Origin: Aurelia coerulea | Taxonomy: Eukaryota > Cnidaria > Scyphozoa > Semaeostomeae > Ulmaridae | Direction of reading: 5' to 3' | Length of the DNA: 64,000 nucleotides | Assembly (NCBI GenBank): GCA_039566865.1 | Contig: CM076954.1 | Span: 8,688,001 to 8,752,000 of the forward strand | Shown: positions 34,301 to 42,989 of the stretch, one piece after another | How positions within the stretch are numbered: the first letter of the stretch is position 1 | Layout: every line of letters starts with the position of its first letter | Notes under the pieces: generated by a model | The model's database searches: none | What the model was told of the DNA's origin: nothing | The model's input: only the letters and a program-made list of their open reading frames with translations | Program-made: the position numbers and the translations under genes

Positions 34301-35401
34301 AAATCAACAAAAATAACCAAGAATAATATAGGATATTCACAAAAGATTAAATAAAAAATATTTGAAATTGGTCCAATGTGGGAACCTTTATCGTGACCTG
34401 TTGAAAGTGGGAACCTTTTACCAGCTCACCCGGTATTTTTGACTCATTGAATCTTTCGAGTCGATAAAAACAGTCAAAACGGTTCAATACAATGTATTCT
34501 TGCTTCTCGTGCAAAAATAGGAATTTTTCCAAGATCGTATCTTTTGCACTTTAAGAAGGCTTTTCTTGAAGATGTTTAGTTTTTATAAAATTAGCTTTCA
34601 GTACCAAAAAATACCATCTTTGATGGATTTTATTTGTGACGTACTCTTCTGTTGGTTTTTGAGAGTTTTTCGCAAGTGTCCGATTACCACCGCAGACACC
34701 CTATAGTGTAAATGTGGTCTCAATGTTTTGAAGCGGAAAATCAAAAATAACTTTCAACAATTCAAGGTCTCCCAGATGTATATTCAAAATATCTCCCAGG
34801 TAGATCGTACATATGTAGACCTAGTTAGCTATGACTCACTCGGTAGAGATACCAAATGGCGATTTATGTACAACAGACACTAAGTGTGCAACAAACTTTA
34901 TTCTATTTTTCGAGCCAGTGGCTACAATAATTCCTCAGATCGACCGAAGTTACACACTTGGAATGAAAGCAGTGATGCTGGAAATGTTTCCTGGAAATTA
35001 TATGCAATAAAAACTACTAAATAATATATTTCAGTTTTTCATATACCTTCTAAGCTTTTCTTTAACGGACCAATGAAGCGCTCAAACTCCATTTCATCCA
35101 TTGCTGTCAATACATCTTGCCCAGTCAATGTTTTTCTTTTCTGTTTTTGAGCTAAATTGTTTGCACTAAAAATAAAGGTGATGAAATAATTTCATTCAAT
35201 GCGTCATTGGAAAGCTCAGCATATCGTCACTGAAAAGCAGAATATTGTCTAGAACTATGAGAAGTGGTAGCTTACAATGACTAAGTCAAGATTGAGAAAA
35301 AAGAGACATACTCACCAAGATGTTGTATAAAGAACAAAGACGCTAGCTGCTCTGCTAATCGCAGATCTTGCTTCTTTCGAAACATTCACGCCATCAGGAA
35401 G
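16140..35401 (-). CDS. POLE3: DNA polymerase epsilon subunit 3 / CHRAC-17 (histone fold), partial gene with giant intron
   Basis: POLE3 is a nuclear histone-fold protein. It pairs with POLE4 in DNA polymerase epsilon and with CHRAC15 in the ISWI chromatin-remodelling complex CHRAC. Three exons are visible: exon 2 at 35316-35401 ([20 protein letters not shown]...), exon 3 at 35047-35165 ([20 protein letters not shown]...) and exon 4 at 16140-16315 ([20 protein letters not shown]...). Donors are GTGAGT and GTATAT, acceptors end in AG, and junction phases match (exon 2 to 3 phase 2, exon 3 to 4 phase 1). Exons 2-4 give about 126 residues. With a first exon of roughly 22 residues the protein would be near the 147 of human POLE3. 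The exon numbering assumes that first exon; I did not find it up to the window end. Intron 2 is 150 bases; intron 3 is 18,731 bases and full of TEs. Confidence 0.92.
16420..16927. mobile_element. TTAA-flanked palindromic MITE
   Basis: The ends are AGGTGGTGTGAAGCGAAAA and its inverse, with TTAA on both sides (16416-16419, 16928-16931). Inverted arms of about 160 bases include matching CAAATGAATAGCGCAGTTGA and ATGACGTCAT-like words. The centre is unrelated. TTAA targeting is typical of piggyBac and Kolobok; the terminal bases do not decide between them. It lies in POLE3 intron 3, about 100 bases upstream (in transcript sense) of exon 4. Confidence 0.85.
17422..17578. repeat. Small hairpin repeat
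   Basis: GAAAATTGGAGAAATGAAAT and ATTGATTTTTGGCCTCTACG on the left are mirrored by the inverse on the right (17531-17578) with few mismatches. The spacer is about 60 bases and contains a T run. It is probably a short MITE or hairpin-forming relic. Confidence 0.7.
17795..17845. repeat. Dispersed repeat R1, fragment
   Basis: AAAATATTACATTACACGTT and ACTATACTTTCTAACTAG align with the starts of the R1 copies at 10478 and 59024. Only about 50 bases remain. Confidence 0.45.
18778..19437 (+). CDS. Unrecognised 219-codon open frame in POLE3 intron
   Basis: This is the longest single open frame in the left 40 kb and runs from ATG without interruption. I recognise no domain. The protein would be rich in Cys, Asn, His, Trp and Lys, with an amphipathic middle ([20 protein letters not shown]) and no obvious signal peptide. 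It is antisense to POLE3. A frame of this length is uncommon by chance in AT-rich DNA but not impossible. No flanking terminal repeat or splice context supports it. It could be a lineage-specific gene, a TE gene fragment or chance. Confidence 0.22.
   Translation: MSKQCNCYVFPSTNFMWFDHVCKILTTIMYLSSMPCHKSAFSWPILVCLNNAFLFQKHSKMGIIKYHKSLNSNLKQEIHKNYAFATCFVDASNNLANMNWENILLGEVFKTLKKTLEEKMAWQSHFNELAYNHGRYFWIRMAAFMCWSTINVYHTTLNFSYSRFYLAKTIPIEDHAFQIILSLCQICHRRNSKINTYLSQQCCKMFILDGKTVKIRSVK
20400..22868. mobile_element. Element with 9-bp TSD nested in the palindrome's left arm (family F2)
   Basis: The ends are AACACAGCGAAGAAATGCAA and its inverse (22844-22868). The 9-base duplication GACGAATAC flanks it at 20391-20399 and 22869-22877. 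The palindrome's right arm (27690-27730) supplies the uninterrupted site, which confirms insertion. Length is 2,469 bases. Inside is a degenerate internal duplication (TCCTGGCCCTACGA at about 20707 and 21084); no transposase was recognised. It is probably a non-autonomous Mutator-like element, judged only from the 9-base duplication. Confidence 0.75.
22970..23209 (+). repeat. 18-bp satellite array, left arm
   Basis: About 13 imperfect copies of TTCCACTACAAAAATAAA. The same array occurs inverted at 27419-27600, so it predates or was copied with the palindrome. Confidence 0.9.
23296..23442 (+). pseudogene. Zinc-ribbon peptide, left-arm copy
   Basis: A 48-residue frame ([20 protein letters not shown]...) containing CPSCGSKL. 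The right-arm copy at 26989-27156 keeps both Cys pairs (YCHSC and CPSC, a zinc-ribbon pattern). This copy has Tyr in place of the first Cys (YYHSC), so it has probably lost metal binding. The partner function is unknown; zinc ribbons of this kind often begin larger proteins. Confidence 0.5.
23477..24401 (+). pseudogene. Integrase-core (DDE) relic within its own inverted repeat
   Basis: Between about 23690 and 24370 the plus strand encodes a broken integrase-like protein. The N-terminal part resembles the helix-turn-helix region of such proteins ([20 protein letters not shown]). Then come a [15 protein letters not shown] stretch, a first acidic motif CIDG (about 24103-24114), a second RSDCGTE (about 24229-24246) and a final glutamate block NQRNESWW (about 24327-24350). 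Stops and shifts interrupt it. The segment ends (23477-23579 and 24308-24401) are inverted copies of one another, and the left one is the integrase C-terminal region on the minus strand. I recognise the type as a retroviral-like/IS3-like integrase family common in cnidarian genomes (recall, not searched). The palindrome's right arm lacks this segment. Confidence 0.6.
26989..27156 (-). CDS. Zinc-ribbon peptide, right-arm copy
   Basis: The frame [20 protein letters not shown]... has two CxxC knuckles (CHSC and CPSC, 12 residues apart) followed by GSKL, the pattern of a small rubredoxin-like zinc ribbon. It runs about 55 residues to a stop. It mirrors 23296-23442 and keeps the Cys that copy lost. 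The short downstream sequence suggests it is the front of a longer ancestral protein, perhaps the integrase found at this position in the left arm (inference). Confidence 0.45.
   Translation of the reverse strand: MSARKIHYCHSCAVTISEEFKFCPSCGSKLIRNENAPLTSTAEPQEKSTAIQMQI
27419..27600 (-). repeat. 18-bp satellite array, right arm
   Basis: About ten copies of the inverse of the 22970-23209 unit (TTTTTGTAGTGGAATTTA). Unit sequences vary slightly between the arms, which could date the inverted duplication. Confidence 0.9.
27765..28060 (-). pseudogene. SWIM zinc-finger relic (SWIM/YqaJ-type protein)
   Basis: On the minus strand 28017-27811 reads a stretch with [20 protein letters not shown], the CxC...CxH pattern of a SWIM zinc finger. 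After one stop it continues as [12 protein letters not shown]. In invertebrate multicopy proteins I recall that SWIM plus this short block commonly precedes a YqaJ-like nuclease domain. No nuclease is present here and stops flank the fragment, so it is a remnant. The left arm of the palindrome has lost the SWIM-coding block, although its flanks are conserved. Confidence 0.6.
28560..28905 (+). pseudogene. LINE polymerase C-terminal fragment
   Basis: The frame at 28574-28798 reads [18 protein letters not shown]..., [20 protein letters not shown] and [11 protein letters not shown]. It continues past a stop as [13 protein letters not shown]...AVMIYKI. This is the connection/thumb region typical of CR1-like LINE polymerases. 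An (ATA)n tail at 28898-28908 ends it. It is 5'-truncated and sits directly next to the palindrome's right end. Confidence 0.7.
28913..29992. mobile_element. hAT element, internally deleted (CAGGCCCGTAG ends)
   Basis: The left end is CAGGCCCGTAGGAGCG and the right end is the inverse of CAGGCCCGTAGCACC. AATCACG is repeated on both sides (28906-28912, 29993-29999): seven bases, close to the 8 expected for hAT. A transposase remnant lies inside on the minus strand. An internal duplication (CCTTTACTTTGGCTTAGAAT at 29335 and 29461) is present. Confidence 0.8.
29615..29885 (-). pseudogene. hAT transposase C-terminal dimerisation domain relic
   Basis: Reading on the minus strand from about 29885: [12 protein letters not shown], then after a small shift [30 protein letters not shown] and KFNFGKL. 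This is the conserved tail of hAT transposases (the hATC dimerisation region that follows the SERxFS motif). The upstream DDE core is deleted. It lies inside the element at 28913-29992, which explains the origin of that element. Confidence 0.75.
29994..32062 (-). pseudogene. Coiled-coil protein fragment split by a transposon
   Basis: On the minus strand, 32062-31886 encodes a charged stretch ([16 protein letters not shown]..., then [16 protein letters not shown]). It is cut by the palindromic element at 30186-31876. With that element removed, the frame resumes at 30176-29994 as [20 protein letters not shown] and then [20 protein letters not shown], a heptad-like coiled coil. It then runs into the hAT element. 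The shape resembles the first open reading frame of some LINEs or a host coiled-coil exon; I cannot tell which. Confidence 0.4.
30186..31876. mobile_element. Palindromic element with 9-bp TSD (diverged relative of family F1)
   Basis: The ends are AAGATAAGGCTCAAATCC and its inverse, with a perfect 9-base duplication TGCTAGACT (30177-30185, 31877-31885). Arms of about 840 bases are near-identical inverted copies meeting around 31030. Both arms read the same 105-codon frame (30211-30528 plus, 31534-31851 minus), with no known domain. The outer 150 bases of the arms align with those of 11409-13078: AATTTCAYGCTT, GGCCAATGA/AGCCAATGA, TAAATTTT and GTACCYTCAC in the same order. Confidence 0.88.
32063..33198. 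other. POLE3 intron 3, no gene seen
   Basis: AT-rich intronic DNA. A 106-codon open frame at 32110-32430 has no recognisable feature. No repeat structure is apparent. Confidence 0.45.
33199..33495 (-). CDS. Possible exon of a P2X7 intracellular-domain-like protein
   Basis: The minus-strand frame has a Ser/Asp-rich segment ([20 protein letters not shown]) followed by [11 protein letters not shown] and, near its end, HRLKNLDW. It then reaches GTAATG, a usable donor. In fish and invertebrate multicopy proteins related to the P2X7 C-terminal domain, an acidic stretch, an (I)QPYxFEP motif and RLxNxDW precede the Cys-rich core; here the core would lie in a following exon that I cannot find. There is no upstream ATG in frame, so it may be a fragment. 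It is nested in POLE3 intron 3 on the same strand. Confidence 0.35.
   Translation of the reverse strand: MQAIFPPFSLLSDVTQRTHNSESRAVSESSSYQSKSDNISSESDSTSTSTDDSVDEDHVGQIHPYNFKSRFGANELDHENLLMEQHDEGNHRLKNLDW
33538..34433. mobile_element. TA-flanked foldback element (family variant, copy D)
   Basis: The ends are CCGGGTGAGCCAGAAAAAG and the inverse of CCGGGTGAGCTGGTAAAAGG, with TA on both sides (33536-33537, 34434-34435). Arms of about 400 bases fold back almost fully, leaving a loop of about 70 bases near 33950-34010. It is non-coding. The terminal core (CCGGGTG-GCC) resembles copies A-C, but the interior is unrelated. Confidence 0.82.
34436..35046. other. POLE3 intron 3, proximal part; no gene seen
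   Basis: Intronic sequence next to POLE3 exon 3. No domain, repeat array or second exon was recognised. Confidence 0.5.
35047..35165 (-). CDS. POLE3: POLE3 exon 3
   Basis: 119 bases encoding [20 protein letters not shown] and [20 protein letters not shown]. This is the second half of the histone fold (alpha-2 end to alpha-C), close to animal POLE3. The acceptor is TTTTTAG at 35166-35172; the donor GTATAT is at 35041-35046. Confidence 0.93.
35316..35401 (-). CDS. POLE3: POLE3 exon 2
   Basis: 86 bases encoding [20 protein letters not shown] and VFVLYTTS, the first histone-fold helices. The acceptor TTCATAG is at 35402-35408; the donor GTGAGTATG lies just below 35316. It starts in phase 0, so the missing exon 1 should end at a codon boundary after the conserved ...IIKEA. 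Confidence 0.93.
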
Positions 35402-35451
35402 CTATGAACAACGGAAATCAACTTAAAATGACTTACCAACTATATTTCCTA

Positions 35452-35475
35452 CAGGGTGCGCCAAAAAAAACTTCG
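35452..35475. repeat. Solitary mariner-like terminal repeat
   Basis: CAGGGTGCGCCAAAAAAAA after TA, about 50 bases from POLE3 exon 2. No partner end was found nearby. Confidence 0.45.
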
Positions 35476-35629
35476 CAAGTTTGAGAACTCATTAGCGGAG
35501 AATGATTCGGTGTTTAAAACCATGACAAATAAAAGCAGTCTAACTGGGGACCTATCATTCATGACACCGCCAACAATCACCAAAGTGAAGTTTCTGCATC
35601 TATGGGGTGATTTGACCTATCACGTTATT

Positions 35630-35653
35630 CTAACCCTAACCCTAACCCTAACC
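35630..35653. repeat. Interstitial telomere-like tract (CTAACC)4
   Basis: Four perfect units of the complement of TTAGGG, the usual metazoan telomere repeat. Too short for a telomere; it is probably an internal relic. Confidence 0.85.
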
Positions 35654-38600
35654 ATTGCCGATATCATCCATTTCATGTTCATTGAAGGTTCAATGGACAG
35701 TAAATTCAGAATGTGATCAGATTCCAGCGGTACAATTCAATGTCCGGTGTCTGCAGCTTAGCTCCATACCTAATACCTCCAGATTTGTGAGACGTGTGCT
35801 CGTTTGGCCTTAAGCAATAGCAAAGACCTAGCGGATGCTACTCAGTTGTGATTATTTGTTACCCATCCACACATCAATTTTTAGAATTCCCAGGTGAACT
35901 TTCATTACAAGCCCTACATTGGCAAATCGCTGATAGTCTTGTCTTCGTCGAATGAATTGTTTTTAACCTCCAAGAGTATGGTTTGAGTGTCCCTTGAGAA
36001 CATTTGTGTTACTAAATTTTCAGTATTATTCATTGTTGCATTTGCAGTTCTTTTTTGGTTTAATGTTGTTCAAGTATTACAAGTAGTCACTTTTTTCAGG
36101 TTCAAGCTCATCAATAGACCATTTTATTTCTCAAAAAAGAGGTTTGGATTGAGCGTCCAAATCTGGTAAATTTTGTTAAACAAAACGGAAACACGACCCC
36201 CGTTCTATGTAGCATGTGAAAAGCAATGGAGTAGTGAGCGGCACCGACCTCGGGATACGTACAAAGAGCTTACTTAGCGATAGCTTTGCCCAAATCGAGA
36301 AATGTTTATCGAGGATAATTCAGTTGACAAACAAGCAACTTTTTTTACTACATTTGAGCATCACTCACCAGTCTTTTCGCTTCTTTTCAGCTCCCTTTCC
36401 CGTGTAAACAAGCTAGGCCCATCAGATCGCTTCAGACAGTCAGATCGTCTTGTCTGAGAATCCTTTCAAATGTCAAACATAATCTCATGCGAAAAAAGGC
36501 AGTTGTTTACTGGTCTTTGCTTTGAGTTTTCGCCATTTTGTTGTTGTTTGATTGCAGCCTTTTAAGAATCCCAAGGGTGGGAGGGTTATTTGACTCACAC
36601 ACTCCACACAGGGGTTAATAAAATTTTAGTTTTGTCAAGCAAATCCTGCGTTTTGACGATGTCAGGATGATATCGAAACATTTGGGGTTGGAGGTCAGAT
36701 TTGACTTCCAATAATCAATCGAATTTTCGAGGCAAAATTGTGTACGAATTTTCTATTTTCAACAAAGACGTTACAGTTTTCCGTTGCCTTTTATCTCAGA
36801 GTTTTCTTGTTGCAGAAAAGATATTGTAAATTGCCTGCATGAATTCGTCTCTTAGAAGCTGACTTCATAGATTGTCAGGATAGTTGCAAAGTTTTTGAAT
36901 AGTTTTTTTTAACGAGCTCAAGAAAGAAGTTTTTGGTCATATTCACGTTTTTAAAGATCTTATGACATGAACTCTGGAAATTTTGACAAAGGAGTTGATT
37001 GTCTTAATTGAAGAAAAATTTTTATTTGGAAATTATAAGTGAATTAAAAAGAAAAGAGATTTGTATACCGGGTGACCCAAAAAAGTGACCCAACGCAATC
37101 TGTTACGGAAAGAAGAGAAAGTGGCTGACTGAAATGCTTCAAACGTTGTTCTGTCGCTAAAAGACGAGCCTGTGTTATGAGTATTATTCAAAATTTTTTT
37201 CGACACTGTAAATTTCCCGAATTAAGGATTATGAGAAAAAGGGCATGATTGAAATCTTCAAAATTTCGTCAAAAACAGGGGATCGATTTGCAGCCTTTTC
37301 AGATTTTCAAAACAACAATGAGGAGTGTGTTTTATTTAAGCCTGGAAAAAGGCAATTCAGTCGAATGTCGTCAGAGCAAGTTTATAGTCCCTAGATACCT
37401 AAAATGTTCTTGTCTCAAGGGACAAGGGTACTCTAGCCTGCGTGTAGAGTCTGCGCAACAAAGTCGAAACGCTTGTCTTATTACTCAGCAGAAATTGCTG
37501 CCGCTGGCGGTTCTGCGGCCTTTATGCGCAGTGTTGGATTAAATAGCGCTTCAACACGCCAAGATAATTATTCTTCATGGTCGAAAATTCTGCACTGTAG
37601 CAAAATAATCGCGTAAGAAAAAGCAATCATTTGTACCACTACTGCATCAAATATGTCTTCGTGCCTTTTTCCTTAAAGAATATTTCGTTGAAGGATGGTT
37701 GCAAAGACTTTAATTTGCTCGTTGGAAAAGGGAAATTTAACGTGAAAGCTGCTTTGCAACAATAAGAGGTCGTCGTATGGCCTATAGTTGTGGAGAATGT
37801 CTCAGACTTCTTCTGCAGCGCATCCAGTCTGCACGTCAAAAGCAGAGAGTTTTGGAGGATCAAGCATCCAATATTTACTAGCAGGCACTTGCAGCAAAAA
37901 AACCAACCTTTGAAAAATGCAACAACGAGCTTTCAGGGACTCCGAGGAAATCAGAAAAATGGGGGGCGGGAACTTTGTACAAAAAAATACCACAGCACAG
38001 CATGACGATCTGCCTTTCAGAACTGGGTAATTTGCAAAGGGGGGGGGGGCAATGACCCTGGTTTTTGTATTTGAAGACTGATGATTCTCTAGCATTTTGA
38101 CACCAAATTTGATAAAATACCATCAGTAGAAGCAACCTACGCCTACATTTTCTTAGCTACAAAATGAGTCACAACCACATTTGCTCCAAGGTATTTGAGA
38201 TAATGCATCCTGCAACGTCCTGCATTGAACCAAAAGGCTGATTACGTCCTGTAGTTGATTTCTTTCATGAGCAATAATAATGTTCAATGTTCAGCTTAAG
38301 TTCAAACCTCTTGAAAATTGTATTCATTTGTGTCTATTGATTTTGAGTAGATGATGAAATAGCTCAAAATGCCACAAGCGGAACATAAGAAACCTAACAA
38401 GTTTTTGAAGTGTGCTGGCTCTGCTCTATAACAAAACCATATTTGGTAATGTTCTGCTTGCGACATTTGTTAAAAAGAGGTTTAAAAAGATCAATCATTG
38501 CAATCTCTCAAAGGACGGATCTTGCAACACTTACACAATCTTGAAAGGAGCATGGCTTGAAATTGAGTATATTAACCTAATTAGAGTTTGATCAAGCTTT

Positions 38601-39189
38601 GCAATAACGCTACTCAACAATTATTCTCAAACAGACAACAAATCAAGCTTGTTTGAGTTTGCCTTTAAGCAACAAAGATTTGTTTTCCCAAAGGGAAATC
38701 CAGCATCATCTGCTTGAACTGGAAATGAGCTTGAATGGTGACTGTTTTCAGTATGATATCAATCTCACTTTAGATTCTTGTCAGTCTCAAGAGAGTTCAA
38801 ATCAATTTGCAGAGCTTGTTTCCCCGAGCCAGTTGTGAGGGTGCATGCTGCAAGCTAGCCCAAGTGGTGCAGAACTCTTACTTGAATCAGGCTCTCAAAC
38901 ATGCTCAAACCAAACTCAAAACAACTTGGTATCAGGCTTGAAGCATGCTACAAACATACTCAATATTTTGCAAAAGGATTGCCCAACAAATGAAAAGTTA
39001 TGAAGAAGAATGCCTAAATAATATAGAGTGGAAAGACAAAAACAATTCAGAGATAAATTCTGGTTTGGGAGATCTCAGAAAACAGAAATTTTAATTCCTT
39101 CTGTGATAGGTTTGTAGAAAACAAACCACATTCATTTTGGAGAAGACAAAACTCAATAAATTCTCTTTAGACAAAAAAAGCAAGAACCA

Positions 39190-39362
39190 GAAAAAGTTGG
39201 ACATATCTGGGATGCATCCTAGATGAAAATCTTTCTGGGCAGTCGATGGTAACTAAAGATGCTTGGAAAAATAAATGGCAAATACAGTAGCAGGTTGCTT
39301 TTAAATGCTCTTATTCAACCTCATTTTTATCATGCATGCACTTTGATGATGGCTCAAAACAA
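39190..39362 (+). pseudogene. LINE polymerase fragment
   Basis: The plus strand reads TYLGCILDENLSGQSMVTK and, after a shift, SRLLLNALIQPHFYHACT. These are conserved connection/thumb blocks of CR1/jockey-like polymerases. Only about 170 bases survive. Confidence 0.6.
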
Positions 39363-39451
39363 ATGCATTTGTTTTTACATTAAGGTTACTGTAACTGTCC
39401 AGACGACAAATTTCGATTTTTCGTTTTTGTCATAATCTGATGGTATAAGTA

Positions 39452-40416
39452 CCGGGTGTCCCAAAAAAAAAACGCAACGGCTTTGATCGGGATTAGCGAC
39501 AAGAATTTAGGTCCAATCAATCCAAAATAATTTTTGATATAATGCTCGATAGCTGAAGAAAGATACCTTGTTTGTTGATATTGGTGCATGGACAGTCGGA
39601 ATATCAATCTTGAAAGTCCAAATTTGCTTCCATCTCCAAACCAGAGGTTTCGGGTTTTGGCCTAACTGAAAACGCGCTTAAGGAATCTCCTCAGTCATAT
39701 GCAAAGTGTAGTACTGTGAGCATGCTAAGGCACACATGTTTAGGCACACACTTCGATTGAAATTTGAAAGCCAAAATTTGACAAACATAACAATGCCGAA
39801 GGAAAAATTCACAATGGAATATATTTCTCCAATCATCGTGCACCTGCAAAAGAGCCAAGCACGAATGAGCAGTTTTAAGGATCTTATCCATGGATAATTT
39901 TCCCTTGGGTATATTTGATTTCTTGTTTCGTAATAATTCGAATAAAGTCATGAAGATTGCAAGAACTAATTCATTTTCACAGAATTAGTTCACTATTCAC
40001 TATTTTGCGGATTATTTTCTTTTATGAGATAGATGCAATGCTAACTTTTCGAAACTTTTGAAGCACAAAAAACGATGTCTTTTCAGGACAAAATTGATGA
40101 ATTTGATTGAATTTCTATTCAAATGTTTTCCTCAGCATGAGGCTTTATTCTCTTATTTCACGGTAATTCAGGAGATTCCCCAAAATAGCGCGTTTGGAGT
40201 TTAGGCTAAAAGCCACAAGCTCTGGTTTGGAGGTTCAGGCAAATTTGAACTTTCAAGATTAACATTCCAATTCTCCATGCAACAATATCATCAAACAAGG
40301 TATCTATCTTCAAGTTAGCTATCGAGGATTATATAAAAAATTATTATGGATTGATTGGACCTAAATTCTTGTCGCTAGTCCCAATCAAATCCGTTGCGTT
40401 TTTTTGGGACACCCGG
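39452..40416. mobile_element. TA-flanked foldback element, copy C
   Basis: The ends are CCGGGTGTCCCAAAAAAA and its inverse, with TA on both sides (39450-39451, 40417-40418). Inverted arms of about 240 bases include CAACGG-TTTGATYGGGA and AAATTATTTTGGATTGATTG words. It is non-coding. It shares only the terminal 18-20 bases with copies A and B, so it is a separate subfamily. Confidence 0.82.
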
Positions 40417-41530
40417 TATTTGAGTACTGTTTAAGCCAACTCACCGTCAGAAATAGCCGCAATTACTTGGAAATTTGAGCATTTTAAAAGGAGGAATCCT
40501 GTTTCTCAAAAATTGCGGGAATATACATTAGGGGATTAAAGTAAACTCTCTTGACCTTGCAGCTATGTCCACGACATCCCGTGCTGCTTTGTTATTGGCA
40601 TAATGCTTTACCAATACCGCGCTTAAGCCTTATTGCTTGCCCTTTCATGCATGATCGTATTTCCCGCAATTTTGCTTCATGTTGATAAAAGCCTGATTTT
40701 TCGAAACAGGATTCTGGAGTACTGGTGGGTAATAAAAAATCTTTGTGTACCCAACAGGCCAATCGAATTGCTTGAAACTTGGCACACAAAGTCACAATGC
40801 ATATAACTACGAATCCGTGTCAGCGATTTGTGATATATCCACAGGTCCGATTTTTACAAGGGTCTGAAAGTTGCAAAATACATTTAAGGCATTTACATTT
40901 ATATAAAATGATATCATTTCAAGAAAATACCTTTTATCAAAAATTCGTGACACGGTTTTGCAGTTCAGGGCCTTAAGTCTTTGGTAAATAGATAGTCGTG
41001 GTCCAACGATTATCATTGGGGTACACAAATATTTTTTCCGAAGGGTGGTCGGTTTTGCCTAAAATCTAGAAAAAATCATTCGTGATTATATTGAATCAAC
41101 TAAATATATTCTTATGATATTCTACGTTTAATTCTGCGTCGAATGATGCATAAGTTTGTTTGATATACTTTGAAAAACGGCCGTGGTAAACGGAGTTTCT
41201 TAATCACCGCCTGAACGGTTACAGTAAACTTAAGTGCAGACATTTTCGGCGTGACAAACTTTCGGACAAAGACTTGTCCGAAAATTTATTAGTACGAAAT
41301 ATGTAGTTGTCCGAAAATTTGTCACGTCGAAAATTTTTTGCATATATATGCGCATACGTAGCGTGAATTTTATGCCCAAAATAGGAACCAAGACAAGAAA
41401 TATGAAATCGAATCTCCAGCACGTCACGAAAGGTTATTGTAAACATGCAAAGTTTTTGAAAAAAACTGTTCCAATCCAATATTATTGCTATTAGTCAGAA
41501 CATATGGTCAGAACAAGTAACAACAAAGTC
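40417..41530. other. No gene seen; short hairpin
   Basis: Non-coding. TTCGGACAA/TTGTCCGAA forms a short perfect hairpin at about 41264-41283, and TTGTCCGAAAATTT is repeated at 41309. Confidence 0.45.
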
Positions 41531-41534
41531 CTCT

Positions 41535-42400
41535 TCGTCTACCATGATACGACAATCTATGCCAGTGCTAACAACATTGAAAGTGTCATCAAAACATTAT
41601 AGAGTGATGCTCTTAAAATTACAAAATGGTTTCGAAACAACTGCATGAAGCTGAATGAGGACAAATGCCACCTAATGGTATTTGGAGACAAGAGTAACAA
41701 TGTTTCCATAAATATCGGAAGTGTAACGATAAATGAGAGCACAGAAGAAAAGCTGCTGGGTGTGATTTTTGACAAAAAGCTCAGCTTCAAACAGCAAGTA
41801 AAATCTCTTTGTAAGAAGGCTGGTCAAAAGCTACATGCTCTTTCAAGAATTTCTCATTTTCTTGATACTGAGCAGCTGAAACGAATAATGAAGGCATTTA
41901 TCTTGTCCCATATCAACTACTGTCCTCTTGTATGGATGTTCTGTAACAGAACATTGAACATTAAAATTAACCATATTCACGAACGGGCATTGCGAATAAC
42001 TTACAAAGATATGAGATCAGATTTTTATACGATGTTACTGAGAGATAATTCGGTCCCACTCTACATAAGGAACTTACAATTGCTAATGACTGAAGTCTTT
42101 AAGACAAAATTGAGCCTTAATCCCAGATTCATGAAGGACATTTTCGTTGAAAAACAGGTTTCTTATGGGTTAAGAGGCTGCCAAAACCTATCCTTGACAC
42201 AAGCACGCACTACGTGCTATGGCTTAGAGACAATATCGTTTCTTGGGTGTAGATTATGGCAGGCACTTCCCAATGACCTAAAACAGTCAGATACTCTCTC
42301 CAGTTTCAAAAGGAAAATCAAAGCCTGGAGGGGAGAGGAATGCAATTGTAGAATATGCAGAAGCAGCAATATGGCCAATACTGCAAACGATAGAATATCA
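41535..42400 (+). pseudogene. 5'-truncated CR1/jockey-like LINE
   Basis: It starts inside the polymerase at motif C, which is mutated (YHDTTIYA for YADDTTIYA). After one stop at about 41600 a long intact frame (41645-42436) follows with MKLNEDKCHLMVFG, a LLGVIFDKKLSFK block, YCPLVWMFCNRTLN, ERALRITYKD and the Cys-rich end CNCRICR. It resembles the minus-strand LINE at 53280-55385 closely, but not identically. It lacks the endonuclease and most of the polymerase. Confidence 0.8.
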
Positions 42401-42407
42401 AAAGTTC

Positions 42408-42989
42408 ATGCTGTTACACAACATTTTCAACTCTGATGATGCAAAAATATCCAAAAAAGTTCTGTTATCGCAGTCAATGAATCAATACCCAAGTTGTTGG
42501 TACAGCGAAATATTACAGGCGGCGAATGAGTATCAGCTGGACATAGGTACAATAAGAATACAAACAATTAGGAAATCAGATTGGAAAAAAGAAGTCAAAG
42601 AGCAAATAACAAAATGGATAAGAAAAAGGCTAGAAGGAAAAAAGAGGCAAATGACTAAATTGCGCTTTATAAATACAGGTTTTGTCCAAGAAAGCTACGT
42701 AACGAACACAACAACGAACATGTGCAGAAGCATAATGCGTTTAAGGCTTAATATGATGAAGCTTAAGTCAAACTATAAAGGAGTAGGAAAAGATGTGCTA
42801 TGTCTAGCATGTGAAGCTGAGGAAGAAACGACAGAACATGTATTGAACTGCATAGAATATAGAAGGGCCATAGGATCAAAAGTTCAAATGGACATTACAA
42901 AGGAAAACAGACTATCTAAACTAAAGGAGGCAGCTGTTTTTGCAAACGAAATAGAACAATACAAGGATGAGATGGGAATTTTCACGTGA
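42408..42989 (+). pseudogene. C-terminal fragment of a second LINE type
   Basis: A 193-codon frame with LLHNIFNSDDAKISKK, an SDWKKEVKEQITKWI helix and CLACEAEEETTEHVLNC near the end. The last is the CxxC...H...C knuckle found at the C-terminus of several LINE polymerases. No polymerase core is present. The clade is uncertain. It abuts the preceding LINE fragment and the left flank of the P element. Confidence 0.6.

Larger units (their letters stand above)
35402..39180. other. POLE3 5' side, probable intron 1; no gene seen
   Basis: Contains a lone mariner-like terminus at 35452, a telomere-like tract at 35630-35653, a lone CCGGGTGACCCAAAAAAG terminus at 37078 after TA, and an 11-G run at 38039-38049. 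Short open frames have no domain. The first POLE3 exon was looked for in this stretch and not found. Confidence 0.45.

Noticed and set aside
36216..36560. Candidate first exon for POLE3 (minus-strand ATGGCGAAAAC near 36533)
   Set aside because: The frame stops after nine codons and lacks the conserved NLPNAVI segment.
37078..38250. A complete TA-flanked element starting at the CCGGGTGACCC terminus
   Set aside because: No matching inverse end was found downstream, so only a solitary terminus can be claimed.
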